This document shows positions 36,721 through 50,700 of a stretch of DNA of 64,000 bases, one piece after another. How positions within the stretch are numbered: position 1 is the first letter of the stretch; every line of letters begins with the position of its first letter. Source of the DNA: Seriola aureovittata (lineage: Eukaryota; Chordata; Actinopteri; Carangiformes; Carangidae); NCBI RefSeq assembly GCF_021018895.1, contig NC_079375.1:21644975-21708974 (forward strand), written 5' to 3'. The notes beneath the pieces were generated by a model that did not search any database, was not told the origin of the DNA, and was given only the letters and a program-made list of their open reading frames with translations. The translations under genes were made by a program, and so were the position numbers.

Positions 36721-37184
36721 GAACTCTCAGCTAGAAAACAAATTCCCCAAAATATGTACTTAAATACAGACAAGATTCAGTTTAGGTCACTCATCCATTT
36801 CTATCTAAACTTCAAGCCCTTAATAGAGGACATAATAGAGCAGTAAAACTCTCCACGGTTCACTCACAACTAACATAATAATACAGCAGTCTATTGTACA
36901 GTCAATGTCACCTTTTATTGCTATTAGGAGCCAGAAAATGAAGATAAAACTTGAAGCAGATGGATGCCAAAAGGTTAATGAGAGAAAGTTCGCCGTTTAG
37001 TAATAAAAACTACTCTAAACCTTTGATGGATTCATCATGTGAGCTTGGCTGAGAGCTTCTTTCACTCAACAAACATAGTGGACTTTTCTTTTATTAACTC
37101 CCCTGAGCTCCGGATGGAGCAGAGGCTGTACGTTCTTCTCATTACGTACAGACACACACACTGTCCCCGAAAACACACACATTG

Positions 37185-37250
<66 letters not shown>
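37185..37250. repeat. (CA)n microsatellite
   Basis: CA run with one TA interruption at about 37216. Confidence 0.9.
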
Positions 37251-37253
<3 letters not shown>

Positions 37254-38251
37254 AGTGCAGTAAATTTGGACACCAACATCTGCACAAACAGACCCAGACA
37301 TACAAACACGCACGGCTCATCTTTGCCTCCCCACAGCAGAAGCCAGCAGCAGAAAGTGTTGGATCTGGACTGGAGGGTTGATAGTTTCGGGTTTGGGTCT
37401 CAGAGGTCGGGGTGTGAACAGACCTGGTTTGGCTGCTCTCGGCTCTCTCTTTCTCCAAACATTCTTTCACATTTTTCTATCCTTCCCAACCGCCGTTTTG
37501 CATATTTACTCAGCATGTTGAGCAGGACTGTGCCAGCGAACTGCATTCAAAAACAACTTGCAGCAGTTATATGAGCATGATGTTTTGCTTAACTTTCAGT
37601 ACCGGCTCTTTTTCTTAAGCTTTTGGTGCACACTGAATTGTCCTGCATATAGCATTTAAGCTGATATATAGCTGTTTCTGTTATCCTGTACCTTCTTCTA
37701 CCTTCTTTTGCTGTCACTCCTGTCCTTTGATCTCATGTGAATACACTGCATCTGACGGAAATTTAATTATTTAAGAGCATATGCACAAATCTTGGTGTAT
37801 AAGACTTGCTGGCTTCCTTCTTAGTTTTAGAACATTTATTCTGGATTGATAGCACGAGGAGGAGATCTTTCACATAGCATAGCGTAGCTTCTACTTTGAG
37901 AAGAACAAAGAAAATATGCTTTCATGATGAGAGCGAACGTGTGTCTTTGTCGTTCAGCCATGGAAATACTTCAAGGGAAAAATGCTGAACCAAGCTCAAA
38001 CCAAGACCCTTACAGTGTCCATGAGAACGCACAACAAAGGTATGTGGGCTGGAGTCCCTGTATCAATGCATGTGAGTGTGCACGTGTGTGAAACTGCTTT
38101 CTGCATTTTTGTCTAATCCCACGTGCTGTTTTTTGGTCACACATCATTGATTTCAAATTTAATGGAATGGTTGATAAATGACACAAAAACACAACTCATC
38201 ACTCACTTGCACAGATGTACAAATGTCCCACACTTGAACACATGCACAGAC

Positions 38252-38252
<1 letters not shown>

Positions 38253-38307
<55 letters not shown>
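38253..38307. repeat. (CA)n microsatellite
   Basis: About 27 uninterrupted CA units before CTGAGAAGC. Confidence 0.95.
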
Positions 38308-38308
<1 letters not shown>

Positions 38309-39264
38309 AGAAGCAGCAGAAGGTAAGCAGATGAGGCCAGCAGAAGGAATTCATCAGACTGACGAACCACAGGCTCTGGAGCACTTCTTTCATCTATCTA
38401 CCCCCTAGTCTTACATGAGGGGGCATTCAAACTTTATGTCACAGTGGTTACATGTTAGTGTACCTCCTCTTTTATTGCTTGTCTGACAACGTGATGACAA
38501 ATCTATACGGGCCAAGAGTACAAGACAAACAATGATTTATCAGCCACAGATACACATAAGGTTCGTAGGTTGGTCGGAGCCAAACCCTTTTACCCCAGTT
38601 GAATGTCCAGGTATTTGCAGTTTGTCTTGGAGGTGAAATGTGTAAAAATACAGCCACACTCATTCATTATGAATTAATCTGCCAGTTATTTTCTCAGATA
38701 ATCATTTACTCTACGCAATACTAAAAAAAAAAAAAAACTGTCATAGTTTTCCAGAGTCCAAAGTGACGTTTTCAAATTCCTTCTTTTACCGGACCAGAAC
38801 CCAAAGATATTGAAACTACAAGTTTACTTTTGATGAGCTGGGACCGGTTGTCATCTGCATATGGCACCTTTGTGAACCAAGGTGCAGGTGAAAATTGTCT
38901 TTTTTAGTGTAGATAGAAATATGCAGCTAAGAAATGCTTAACCTAAATATGACTTTATGGGAGTCAGACAACTCTACCTTCAGCCAGAAGAAAATTTACA
39001 ATCGCCTCCCATTTTGTCTCCACCCCTCTCCCCCTCCAAGAATTTTTTTGTAATCCCTAATCGTTTCAGCTTTACCCAGTGTGTGTGTGAATTACTTGCC
39101 TGACTGGTCCCTTGGGTAATTACGTTATTGTATCTTAATTAGAAAAACATGCTTCTGTACCTGGTTTCAAACAATGAATAAAAATAAACAGAATTATGAC
39201 TCCTTTTGTGATTACTGCATAAAGTAAAACTGATTTTATCTTAAATGAGATAACAATACCACTC

Positions 39265-39269
<5 letters not shown>

Positions 39270-39307
<38 letters not shown>
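39270..39307. repeat. (CT)n microsatellite
   Basis: About 19 CT units following CATCAT and ended by GTCGAGC. Confidence 0.95.
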
Positions 39308-39311
<4 letters not shown>

Positions 39312-41019
39312 AGCACACACACAAACATATTGTTACAATCAAACCTTGCCCTCTGCTACTTTATAAAAACATTATGGGAGTTAACCTTATTTTTGAGCCA
39401 AACCAGCACATTCTTGAAGTTGCCTGCTGTTGCAAAAGTGAGGGGAAAAAAGAAATGAAAGGCCGAAGGGGAGTCTTGATTTATTCTGCCTTATCAGTCC
39501 AACTCCACCTCCTGATGTGGAATGTATATGGGTCACATGAAAGGTAGAATAATCTAATAATAAATAAAAATGCTGCTGTCAAAGATGCAAACTCATAAAT
39601 TAGACTCTATAACATTTATAAATACTATTTCCAAATGTGCCTGTCTTATAATGTTACACGCGACCTTCTACTTCTAGATCATGTTGCGCTTCTCTTCAAT
39701 GAAGGTCACAGAGTCGGTGGTCATGCAACCAGTAGAGCAGGGGCTGTCTGCAGAGGGCCCCCGTTCACAACGGTTGTGGGGACATTGATCAAGTAGCATG
39801 TGCACGAGACCCCGAGTTTCCCTGAACAACACTCTGGATGGACGGTCATATGAGCTAAGACGATAAACTAAAACAAACGAGAGAGCAAGGGAAGTCAATG
39901 AGGGTTTGGATCAGACTTGTTGTGAAGGGTGTCGGTGCAAAGTTTTGCCACTAGGGAGCATCAGGGACTGGAGAAAGGACAAACTTATGTTCTACTGTAT
40001 GTGTCTATCTGCCCGTGCGCCTGTCTCAAAGCCTTTGTAGTCTTTTTGTGTCGCTTATATTGTGTATATGTTTATGTCTCAGCCTATATCTATAGCCTAA
40101 TATGTTAAAATCAACTGTAGGTGTCGAATGGAGCTTCATAACCATGAGAATCCTATTCAGTTCAGTTGAAGTCCTTATGATTTAATATGATATTTAGTGA
40201 GATCATCAGACACGTCCGCTGGCTGTCCACCCTCATATAAACCACTGGGCTGTTTGCAGATCGGCTGCTTGCCTCTCTGCTGCTTTACATTGCAAATACG
40301 CCCGTGTTTACATTTGCTCCACACTGACAATGGTCACTATGGGTTACCTTGACTCACAACACAGGTAACCAATCAAAACTCACAAGGGGGGCAGTTCTCT
40401 GGAAAGGAGAAGAGGAAGCAAGAACTGACAAGGACTGAAGGCAACAAGAAAAAAAAAAAAAGAAAAATCAACAAGATCTGCACTGATCTTAAGTCTGTCT
40501 GGCACTTCCCCTGGTGACTGGAAATCTGCGACAGGAAACTGATCCCAGGTCAGGTCTGTAAACACATGAAGGTTTTGTGTTTGCCAGAAGGGATGAGAAC
40601 AATTTCCGTTTCTCTCTTGGATCCTCCAGGCAGTTGCTGCTTTGCCACATGCAGACACATGCTGTAAACACAAGGTAAGCCTAAAGCTTCGTATTCCATT
40701 TACACGACCCACGACTCTTTATAGTAAAAGAAATACTTGCTACTACAAAGGAAAACGCTGTTAGCTCTTCGTGTGTCTCTGTGTGTTGCATGACATGTGC
40801 TGAAGGGAAAGTGAAAGTATTTTTTCAGAGAGCGCGGCTGTTTGTTACTTTTTAAACACTCTGCCAACAAAATGTTTATTAAAAAAAATATATACAAGTA
40901 TATGATTTACTGTAAATGACAGCTACACCGCACACATGTATGCACACCAGGCTTGTTGTAATAAAAGAGGTGTGTTGTGACCTCCTCCACCATTCCCCGA
41001 TTCTCAATCTCCTCCTCTC

Positions 41020-41021
<2 letters not shown>

Positions 41022-41070
<49 letters not shown>
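41022..41070. repeat. (CA)n microsatellite
   Basis: About 24 CA units between CTCTA and CCATATTT. Confidence 0.95.
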
Positions 41071-41254
41071 ATATTTCACTGTGTTCATTTAACAAGGCCT
41101 GGTTACCCCAAGCAACAAGAAGGGCTTATCAGCGCCTCCCTCACTTGCCACACTGTTATCAGCCTGGCCTAGTTCACACACACACACACACACACACTCT
41201 CTGCCCCTTTCTGTCAAACACACCCGCGCTCATTCTATCTCAGTCGTTGAGTCG

Positions 41255-41258
<4 letters not shown>

Positions 41259-41302
<44 letters not shown>

Positions 41303-41303
41303 A
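41259..41303. repeat. (CT)n/(CA)n compound microsatellite
   Basis: A CT run passes directly into a short CA run ended by AGCGGG. Confidence 0.9.
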
Positions 41304-41664
41304 GCGGGAACTGGGGAATGAATGTTATGGGGGCTTATCAGTGTCCTTAGGGGTCTGGCAGACACTTCACAGACTCAGATCCCAGTGCCAAGGCCACAGA
41401 GACAAATATATGTGACCAGAGTGCTGATGAACAAAGCCTCTATACTGTTAGAGAGTCTTCTATAGAAGCAGTGGGCTGCAGGGCGACGCTAACAATGAAC
41501 GTATGAACTTGGCACAACGGCAGGCAGCACAGGCTACGAGTCAAAGAAAGTAAAAGCTCAGAAATACAGATGTTCTGCTCGCCTGTGACATCAGGTCAGT
41601 GACCTTTGGTGATCCGGTTCACTTTCACAGAATGCAACCTGAATACTTCATGTTTCGTTTTAAC

Positions 41665-42640
41665 TCAACTCAGTTCAACTCAGCTTTATTTATACAACAC
41701 CTTTCATACAAACCAATAAAATAAAAAAAGCAATAAAACTCAATAAAATAAAATAAACAGAAGGGATAAAAATAACGATGAAAACCAGTGTTTAAGGCTA
41801 TAATATTACTCCAAATTAAAAGCCTGATTAAAAAGATATGTCTCGAGTTTCCTTTTGAAAATACTGATCCAGCTGGCCATTGTAATATCCAGAGGCAGCG
41901 TCTTCCACAGTTTAGGGGCATAAAAACAGAAAGCAGCCCCTCCGGTACCTTTATGGGACACATATGGAACAGTTAAAAGAAAAGGTGTGAAGGACCTTAT
42001 TGATCTGGAGCATAAAATGAAAGATGATCTCTGTTGTATGGAGGTGTAAGGTCATTCAAAGCTTATAAACAAGTAAAAGAACTTTAAAATCAGATACAGG
42101 TATCCAGCGCGGCGTCTGAAACAGGGAGGGTAATGTGATTAATCTTCTTTGTCTTCATTAGGATTCTGGCCGCAGCATTCTGGACTAGCTGTAATTTTCC
42201 TTTTAGGTAATCCAGTAAAAAGGGAATAATAACAGTCTAAACAGCTAATAATGAAAGAGTGAATGAGCATTTCAGCATCTGTCTGATTTAAAGAGGTTAT
42301 ATTCCTGACATGGAAAGAGAATGTTTTAATGACCTTTTTAAAATGAGATTTAAAATTCAAATCGGAGTCAAGTATCTCTCCCAGGTTTGTGGTGTGTGTT
42401 TTAATCTGTTTGCTGAGACCACCAAACATTGAGTGCAGTTTTTCTCTTGCTGCTTTGGGGCCTATTAAAATACTCTCAGTTTTTTCCTCATTTAGTTGGA
42501 AAAAAGTTCTTGCACATCCACACGTTAATGTCTGTGAGACAGGCAGTGAGAGCGTGCAGTGCACTGGGGTTATTTGGTGAAACAGAGATGTACCATTGAG
42601 CATCATCAGCATAAAAATGGTAATTCTATTACATTCCCTG
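41665..42640 (-). mobile_element. 5'-truncated LINE with reverse-transcriptase C-terminal remnant
   Basis: On the minus strand from about 42612, a frame of about 157 codons contains FFQLNEEKTESILIGPKAAR, THTTNLGEILDSDLNFKSHF and DAEMLIHSFIISCLDCYYSL. These are C-terminal reverse-transcriptase segments of fish LINEs of the L2/jockey-like group. The sequence then continues as about 470 bases of 3' UTR, ending (minus strand) in AATAAAGCTGAGTTGAACTG, followed by further GAGTT units at about 41683-41661. Several codons look decayed and no upstream RT or endonuclease is present, so the copy was truncated on insertion, as is usual for LINEs. Confidence 0.75.
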
Positions 42641-44400
42641 CCACTAAATTAAGCATGGCAGCTTGCCTTACTGTTCATCCAGAGCCTGATTTTCAGGTCA
42701 GTAAAGTGGAAAGTAGCTAGGCTATTAGCTCATTATGTTGAACAAGCAACTTGACAAGAAAACACAGTCACAGTAGGTGTATGAAGACAAATCAGTTCAT
42801 GTTAGCTCATTTAGAAAATATCTGTGATTTACTGTAGATGATAAATATCACTCCTTCTTATGCAGCTGCTGATTATTATCTCAGGAAATAATTTAAAAAA
42901 GGTGAAATATATGCATCACATGTTCCAAAGCTCAGGGTGATATCTTCAACCAACCAATCAAAAGTCCAAAACTCAACTTACTTACACAGAAAACCAGCAA
43001 ATATTCACATTTAAGAAGCTGAAAGCAGGGAATTTTGCTTTTGCTTAAAAACTATTTAAATCTATTTAAATTTGGCGAATCAAGTGAATAATAGTTGAGC
43101 TTTAATTTAAAAAATCATGCTGCATACAGAACATTAGTGAAGACATTCACTACTTCTCCTCATCGACTTGAAAATCTTACACTGCTTTGAAACTCGTCTC
43201 CATTTCACTCGAGTCCTACGTAAATCATTGAGTGCCAAACGACTGCAGACATCATAGGAAGTGGAAAATGAGAGGGCCATTGCTGGCAGACATGTTGGCA
43301 GTGGTTTGGCACAGGAACTCAGGAAGCGGTGCCTCCTAACTGAGCTGTGCTTCCTGTGTGATAACTGACCCAAACATGCTTGTGCCTCTATCACAGACAA
43401 ACGCATAAACACAAAGAAGCGCTCTCGCATTCTCCCTCTGTTTGACAGCTGGGGTTTAAAAAATATGAAAAACTATACAGAAGCTTTTCAGCCAAACTGA
43501 GGATTAATGGGATTAAAATGTAGGAGCTCGCTGATTAGAATTAACTCCTTGGAAGCAATTTGCTCACGCAGCGAGATTTATTGTACACAAAACCTAAATG
43601 CTGGTGTGATCTTCAACCGTAAGGAGCTGAAGGTAAGTGCGGGTGTGCCAGCTGTGTTAAATGTGACGCTTGTGAGTGGGAGGGAGGCTGCTGTGCAACA
43701 GTAACAGAAGAGCGTAAATTGACTTACTTCACTTTAACCTCAGAGTAACTTAAACATGGAGGACAGAGGAGCAGGGATGGTCCGCAGACTCAGGCAGGAA
43801 AATAACAAAAAAAGGACTGAGACTGATTAAATGGAATTAACAGTGATGTGACAGCCAGAGGACAAGAGAGGAGGGAAAAGAAAAACAAGTGCGGAGGAGA
43901 GACTGGAAGGCGGAGTAACGCAGAGGAGTTTGTTTTGTAGCTTTGTTCTGAGTGACCACTTCACAGTCATGTTGTAAGGAATGTGCACGCAACAGCCCTA
44001 AAACCTTGAACGTTGCGCAAAGACATGATGTTTCAAGCTCAACACCAGCTGCCTCCCCCCTACTCGTACCATGCACGCACACACACACACACACACAGAC
44101 ACACACACAAACACACACACACACACACACACACGCAGCCCAGGCACACATTGCAGTGCAAACGCTTCCTTCCTGTTGCTGGTTTAGCCTCTTTTAGAAG
44201 CAAGATAAGAGCAAAAGAACGAGATATATGAAAGAGGGAAGCAAACCGTGCTGTTTTTCTCTGTGTCTCAGATCAGAGTGACCACGTATCTTTATTTGGA
44301 TATTTAATTTTTTCACGTGCATTAAAAAGTCTGGCTTTTTTCTGGCTACAGTTGTGCCACTCTCACTGTATGTGTTGTTCTCAACTGACGCATTTGCTCT
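42641..44400. other. Upstream flank of elf1; no coding gene supported
   Basis: Includes a CA/GA-interrupted microsatellite at 44078-44135. A strong donor-like site, CTGAAG then GTAAGTGCG, at 43633 could end an untranslated first exon of elf1, pairing with the acceptor at 44419. This is an inference from splice consensus only. Confidence 0.35.
44078..44135. repeat. (CA)n imperfect microsatellite
   Basis: CA run with GA and AA interruptions, ended by CGCAGCC. Confidence 0.9.
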
Positions 44401-44419
44401 TGTTTCTCTTCTCTGGCAG

Positions 44420-44739
44420 ATTAAGTCAGACCACAGGACAGTTTAGCAGCCCCCACTTCCTCATCGAGAGTCGAAACAGAGCGAGCGAACATGAGTTTCC
44501 TGTGACGCCTCTGCGTCTCTGGTCAATTAGTTTACTCACATCACTCTTCCACTGTTGAGTTACCCTGCACAGAGAGACACCGGCCTCATCTCACCCCCGG
44601 GGGGGAGCTCATCTGGTAGATCTACACCGACAGCCATCAGGAGAAAACTGGACCTGTTTTGGACACAAAAACACATCAGACCTGTTCAGATATTAAGCCT
44701 TCAGAGGAAAGCTGTGATGCTGTTTTCACACAGTTAGAG

Positions 44740-44782
<43 letters not shown>

Positions 44783-44792
44783 ATATCCAGCC
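44420..44792 (+). other. elf1: Probable elf1 5' UTR exon segment with GT microsatellite
   Basis: A very good acceptor, TTTCTCTTCTCTGGCAG (44403-44419), precedes a segment that runs without interruption into the ATG at 44793. It contains short upstream open frames, for example ATG at 44490 closed after four codons. A (GT)n tract of about 21 units at 44738-44780 ends 12 bases before the start codon. The alternative acceptor CCAG at 44787-44790 would leave the GT tract in the intron. Both models are compatible with the sequence. Confidence 0.45.
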
Positions 44793-47700
44793 ATGCTACA
44801 GCAGTCAGAGCTCATCTTTGACTTCGCCAGTGACCATGTTAACCTATCGCAGGTGAGTAAATGTTGTGTTTTCCAAAGTAATGTGAGAATAAATCGTAAC
44901 CTAATCCGATCTAATCTGATTTCATCTTTGTGCATGTTGAGACAGAGTCTGAATAACATGAGGAACAAATTCTAATTTAATGCAATGTCTTCTAATTCCC
45001 TTTGTTTGTGTTGCAGCTGGGAGGGCACCCAGATTACCCTGCGGTGATTGTGGAGCAGGTTCCTCATCCACACCTGCTCTCATATGCAGGTCTAGCGTGT
45101 GAACAGTCACAGATAGAGGAGGATCACCAGCAGCTGCTCAAAGGTCAGTGCACACAATAAACACACACACGCTTCTCTTTACCTGTCACATTCCCATTTC
45201 ATGATATGAGCTCACCTGCCGTCTGCTAGCTACTCCATGCTAATGCTTTATTCAATAGTCTAACATTTGCTCTGTGGAGTTTTGTTTTCAAGTTTTAACA
45301 AATCTAATGTAACACTCACCAAGTCACACTGAGTAGTATAGAAAGCCACGGTTTGCACATGCGCAGTTGCAGCCCACTCGCACATGGACCACCCTCCGCA
45401 AAAATTCAGGAAGTGAAACAAAACATTCCTGGCTTGTGCCTGGGAAAGAGAGTTAATTAATCATATTAGGATGTAGACGTGGTCATACGGGCTACAGCAC
45501 ACATGCTATAGCTTGTTCCTCACCAGTGCTGGGAATTAAAAGTAAGTCCAATCGCTGTATCGGGTTGTTTTTTTTCCGATATTGTTGTTGTGGTCGGAGG
45601 GAGCAGTTGAAAGTTGGGCATGGCGGGGCTCGGTTAACTTAGCTAACGGTAGCAACACTTCACAGTCAGACACGGACCGTTTTTACTGTATAACTACAAC
45701 CGCTTTGTGGCGGCAGCACACCTTAAACACGTTGGTCGGTTGTTTTGACAGGTGGGTGGCAGCTTTTTTCTCATCCACTGTAAGTGTTGGCGCTCGCGAC
45801 AAACAGCTGTTAGCTAGTAGATGTTTCGTAGCTCACCGCCTCAACCTGGTTACGTCACAAACAGAGATGCGCGCAAAAAACTATCGACTCCCCTTTGATA
45901 ATAATATTGAGCCTCAAGGACATGGCTGATAGATGTGATGATTTAGATAAACTCATAGCTTTCCATATTGTCTGTAGTGAAGGTGAAACGTTTAAATGAT
46001 AATAGTCTATGTACCTGTGTAGTGACGTCGGTGAGGTTCACCTTTGCTGTTTGGACAAATAAGTAATAAGATTGTTGCTCGATCATCTATAAGAGTCATT
46101 AAAGAGTCAGTTCAGCCTTAAAATAAAACATTTTCTCTCCTACCTCGGTTCTACATTTACCTGCTGTAGTTTGGAGCCAACTTGAGCGATCTAGTATATT
46201 AAATGTCTTAATAATTAGTTAATATCCCGGCTACAAGTAGGACAAATGCACGAGACGCACTTCAGTTTCCCAACAACTATTTCTAATGACAGAAAAATCA
46301 TAATGGAAAACTAAAAAGCAGAGCATAAATAAACTCCAGGTGCAACCAGTACAATGCAAATGTGACAGAATCTACTCCAAAAAAAGCAAAAAACAAAGAC
46401 TAAACCTAAACACTGACAATTACTGGATCAATGTGTCTTGTGTTAATTTGTATGTGCAGCCACTTCTGTCTCTGCAGTGAATTTTTCATTGAACAATTCC
46501 AGGAAAGCCCATCCCATCTACCGAGGGGGCTCAATGAAGGGTTGCTTGAACCCCTCTTACACGGCTGTGGCGTTAATGTCACACAACAAAGCTGTAACCG
46601 CTGCTCTGGTGGTGTCTGGCCATGTAGATTAGTTTTTGTTTTATATGCCTGAGTTTTCAGACATCCGCCACTTAAATATCTGCCGTCACCCCAGTGGAAC
46701 GAAGGTGAATTGAATTTAATTTGTGGAGCTTACAACTCGAGGTGGATGATATTGATAAAATCTTCTATATATTATAACATACAACATTTTGTGGAAGATT
46801 AATTCAGACATTGTTATCAACAGCAACTTCTCTTTACAGAAAAAAACCACCCGGTTACTATAGATAACAAGGAGATATTTTAACATACATTTTAACTTTG
46901 ACCACTTCCCCATAATGGTACAGAAGGAGAAGCACAGGTGTCACTAATAACATTAACAAAGCATCTGCTCTGTTCAAGTGCCCCAGTACGCCATGACAGT
47001 GTAACAGTGAGCCGGGATGCTCGATACCAGGACCCTGAAACTGCAGCAGCTAAATGGAAATCCAGTCGCCATTCATTTTGTTCTTTCTACCTGCGCTTTT
47101 TCTACTGTGACATGTCAAAATGTCTGGTGTGAAATTGGCCTATTCTCACACCTTGCTGTCTCACACTGTGTTCTGTTGAACATTGTTTGTGGAGAGATAT
47201 ATTGCTGCTGAGTGTTTTAAAGGTAATATTTCGATACCTTTAGCACCATGAATGAATATTATTTTTTGTCTTTATTGTATTGGATGGCTGCAGAGGAACA
47301 TATATTAAAATGAAAACTATCTGCATGGCTAGATGCCGCCAGTGGACATTTTTTATATCTCATAATTTGGGCAAACTGATCTTTTAGTCCGGCTTCATCC
47401 TCGATGTTTCTCACATTTAAAAATGTTTCTCCTCCTTCTAAACGCCGCTCTCCTTCACTTGCTGAAAGTGTGTTTTTGTGTGTTACTTCCCTCTCTGTGT
47501 TCTGCAGTGGAGCTATGTGAAAGTGGAGAAGAAGAGACCATGGAGACGCTTGTTGCCGCTGACTCGCTTCTCAACATGGACTGTTCTGACACCCTCTCGC
47601 TGGAACAACACTACTGTAAGCACACACCTGAGTTAACATTGGTCATACGCGCTCTAACAGAGTGAAGCTGCCCCCTCTGCTTTTTGATGTAGGACATGTT

Positions 47701-50700
47701 TGACTGTGGGATGTTATTTTTAGACATGGTGGTCACACTGCTGTTCTATTTCATTACATCTGTTTATGCCCCCTGCAGCCCAGACCTTCTTACCATCACT
47801 GGGTGATGTCATCACTGCTCCTGTTACCCAGGTGACTGTGTCAGCAGAGGGGATTGTGGGACCTGTTGGCCAGTCACAATGGCACTCGTTGCACACAGAG
47901 AAGCCTGCGGCACAGCTGCAGTCCAAAAAGAGAGGTCGGACACTTATTTGTTTCTTTTCTTATCAGAAAGTAAATTATAGCTGCGTGTGATTATATTAAA
48001 TATCTGCTTAATTAATTGTTTTTATTCTTCATCTACTTTTTTAGGTAGAAAACCTCGACATCGGAGGGCGGAGTCTCCCACACCGGACATTACAGTGAAA
48101 AAGGACAAATACAACAAAGGTATTGTCATACAAAAAATTAGTTAAGGTGCTGTCAAACATGCAACTCATTCCTTAAATGTAATGGGAGTTTTACATGAGC
48201 CTGAGTTACTTTAATGTAAACTGAAAACTCAGTACAGGAGGTGAGACTTGGTACATTTTCAGTACAGCACAAGTCTGAATTAAAGGCTGTGAGATTGGTG
48301 TAAAGGTGCACAAAGAAAAATGTGCACCTTTTTCATGCAGTTCATTATAAACTCATATGCATATAAAGAATCGGGCGAATAATAGCTGACTAACATGTAT
48401 AACACCATGACTGAGCCAGTTTTAACATGATGTGAATAGACCAGCAAAGATTCATCGATTAGTCAACTATTTTATTTTAGGAAATATTTTGCTCATTGAT
48501 GAGCCATTTTTGTTTCCTTCCCTCCTTGTATATATGGTGAACTCAATATCTTTGGTTTTTGGACTATTGGTCAAATGAAAGCAAGAAAAGATCAGTTTGT
48601 CATTTTTCACAATTTACTGACCTCTGATGTTTTATCCTGCATCTGATGTAATATCTGAACTCTGCTTATCGTCGTTATCAGTTGCGAGGTCTTTCTGCCA
48701 TATTAATGTGAGATTATTGCAGTAATCACTTGTGGAGTGTTTGAACGGTTTGTAAAACACAGTGAACTTCCTGAGGTAATGGGAAGTACTGAGTTAAAAG
48801 GTTACTCAGTGATTGGTCGTTCTTGAGTGTACTACCTCAGTGATGTCTCATTCGTAAATATTTCCTTGAATACTCTTTACTTACAAGTTTATATTTCCCC
48901 TGAAGATCCAGATATGATATAAATCACAAATCGCTCGCTCGGTTTACTCCCACGGGCTGCCATTCTTTCCAGTACGCCATTCTGGGTAATTCCAGAGTGA
49001 GGAGTATGACTGGTTTAAATGTGCCATTGCACAAGCTTCATGGATCGTAGTCCACACACACCTTGAGGGAGACGGCATGAGATTGTTATTTTTTATTTTC
49101 CGCCTGTTGTGATAAAATGGTAATGGGACAGTAAAGTCCAGCCAAGCCATTGTCTATAGTTGTCCCCTCTAAGTCTGTATCAGCTCTAACCCAATGTTTA
49201 TCCAGTTTGTTTATCTGGAAAGATTGATTATACACCCTTACATCCGCTAAACCTCGTCCTCCTTTGTCCCTGTCCATACACATCTTACTCATTTTGATTC
49301 TGGGCTTCGTTTTATCTCATAGAAAATCATTGATAATGTTGTTTTACTGCCTATAAATCAGATCAGACATCTTCTGAGGAAGCTTCATGGAGAGATAATT
49401 AAATTGAGGTGCCACTACCATCTTGACTACATTCAGTTTTCCCCCAAAGTGATTATCTCAGTGCTCCCCATTTCTTCAAATCATTATTATTTTTTCCCCA
49501 GTAGTGGGTCGTAGTTTAACCTCTAGATACGTCATTCCAGCTGGCACCCATTTAAAATTGAATTGAGACACTATATTTGAATCACAAGGTTTTGACCATG
49601 ACCGCAAAATCAGTCTTATAATCCTCAGTGATTGCAGCCAGCGAGAGAACAGAAAGCTTTTCACAACTTTTTAACACAAGGAACCGTCTCGTGCACCAGG
49701 TGCCGAGTGTCACGTGGGCGCGTGGTTCTGTCTGTAAATATACTGTTATGTCTAAATAAAGCCATGAGGTACATTAATGTAAAAGTCAAAGTCTGAATGA
49801 GAAAAGGCCAACAGGTAAACGGATAGATGAATACAGCAATGTTACAAATTCCATGTCTGAAAGGGGCTTTAGACGGCTCACAGGGGATCAGTCACTTTTA
49901 TAACACAGCTTTTTCAAATGTAATTTTCCACATTGTGTCTTTGTCTTTCCTTCTCCATTATGTTTCCTGTGTTTGTGCTTCAGGAGGAAACACGCTGTAC
50001 CTGTGGCAGTTCCTTATGGAGTTGTTGCAGGATCGACAGGTCTGCCCCCGCTACATCAAATGGACTAACCCCCATGCAGGGATCTTCAAGCTGGTCAACT
50101 CAAAAGCAGTGGCTAAACTCTGGGGCAAACACAAGAACAAGCCGGATATGAATTATGAGACAATGGGCAGAGCACTCAGGTACACAACACTCAAAAATGA
50201 CATTGTTACACGTTCGTATTTTCATTCTCTTATCCTTACCGCCATGAAAGCAGATCTGGGCCCGGTTTCCCACTAATGATCGATTGTATTTTATATGAGC
50301 ATTTCTGTGAAAATTAAACACTAAATTCTTACATGTGTTTCCCAAAGCAGCACATGTGCATGTTGTTAAGAGCCTTTTAATGTTGGATTTCTGTTGTGCT
50401 GAAGAGAATGTTGAACAACACTTTTATGTAACTTGGCATATTTAACTGTCTGGAAAATAATGTTAGATATTAAAAACACATCAACAACAAAGCAAATGTT
50501 TTGTAAACCACACCACAGGAACAGCTGCATTCATAGATATTCTCAGACAAAATTGTTTTAAATAAATAAATAAAACTAGAAGCTCTTTTCTTCATACCAG
50601 TGCTGCAGTCAGGACTGTAACTATTGCTAGTACATGACAAGAATAGGTTGGCAGATGTAAGTAAGTCAGTGGACACACAATATGGATAAAATGGAGAATA

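Larger units (their letters stand above)
36721..41660. other. Intergenic stretch dominated by microsatellites; no supported gene
   Basis: Contains CA tracts at 37185-37250, 38253-38307, 41022-41070 and 41176-41199, and CT tracts at 39270-39307 and 41259-41289. No open frame was recognised as protein-coding. A possible splice donor, CACAAG then GTAAGC, at about 40675 might belong to an untranslated elf1 exon, but this is weak. Confidence 0.45.

Noticed and set aside
40660..40690. Possible untranslated elf1 exon ending at about 40674
   Set aside because: Only the donor consensus supports it; there is no conserved sequence or promoter to back it.
43134..43430. 98-codon minus-strand frame upstream of elf1
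   Set aside because: The composition is not clearly non-coding, but no homologue, splice site or promoter could be recognised.
45582..45929. 115-codon frame in elf1 intron 2
   Set aside because: No domain or splice signal was recognised, the sequence has repeat-like TAGCTAAC words, and no elf1 phase would accept it.
49827..50276. 149-codon frame beginning upstream of the ETS exon
   Set aside because: Only the part between the splice sites at 49984 and 50179 is real coding sequence; the rest is intron read-through.
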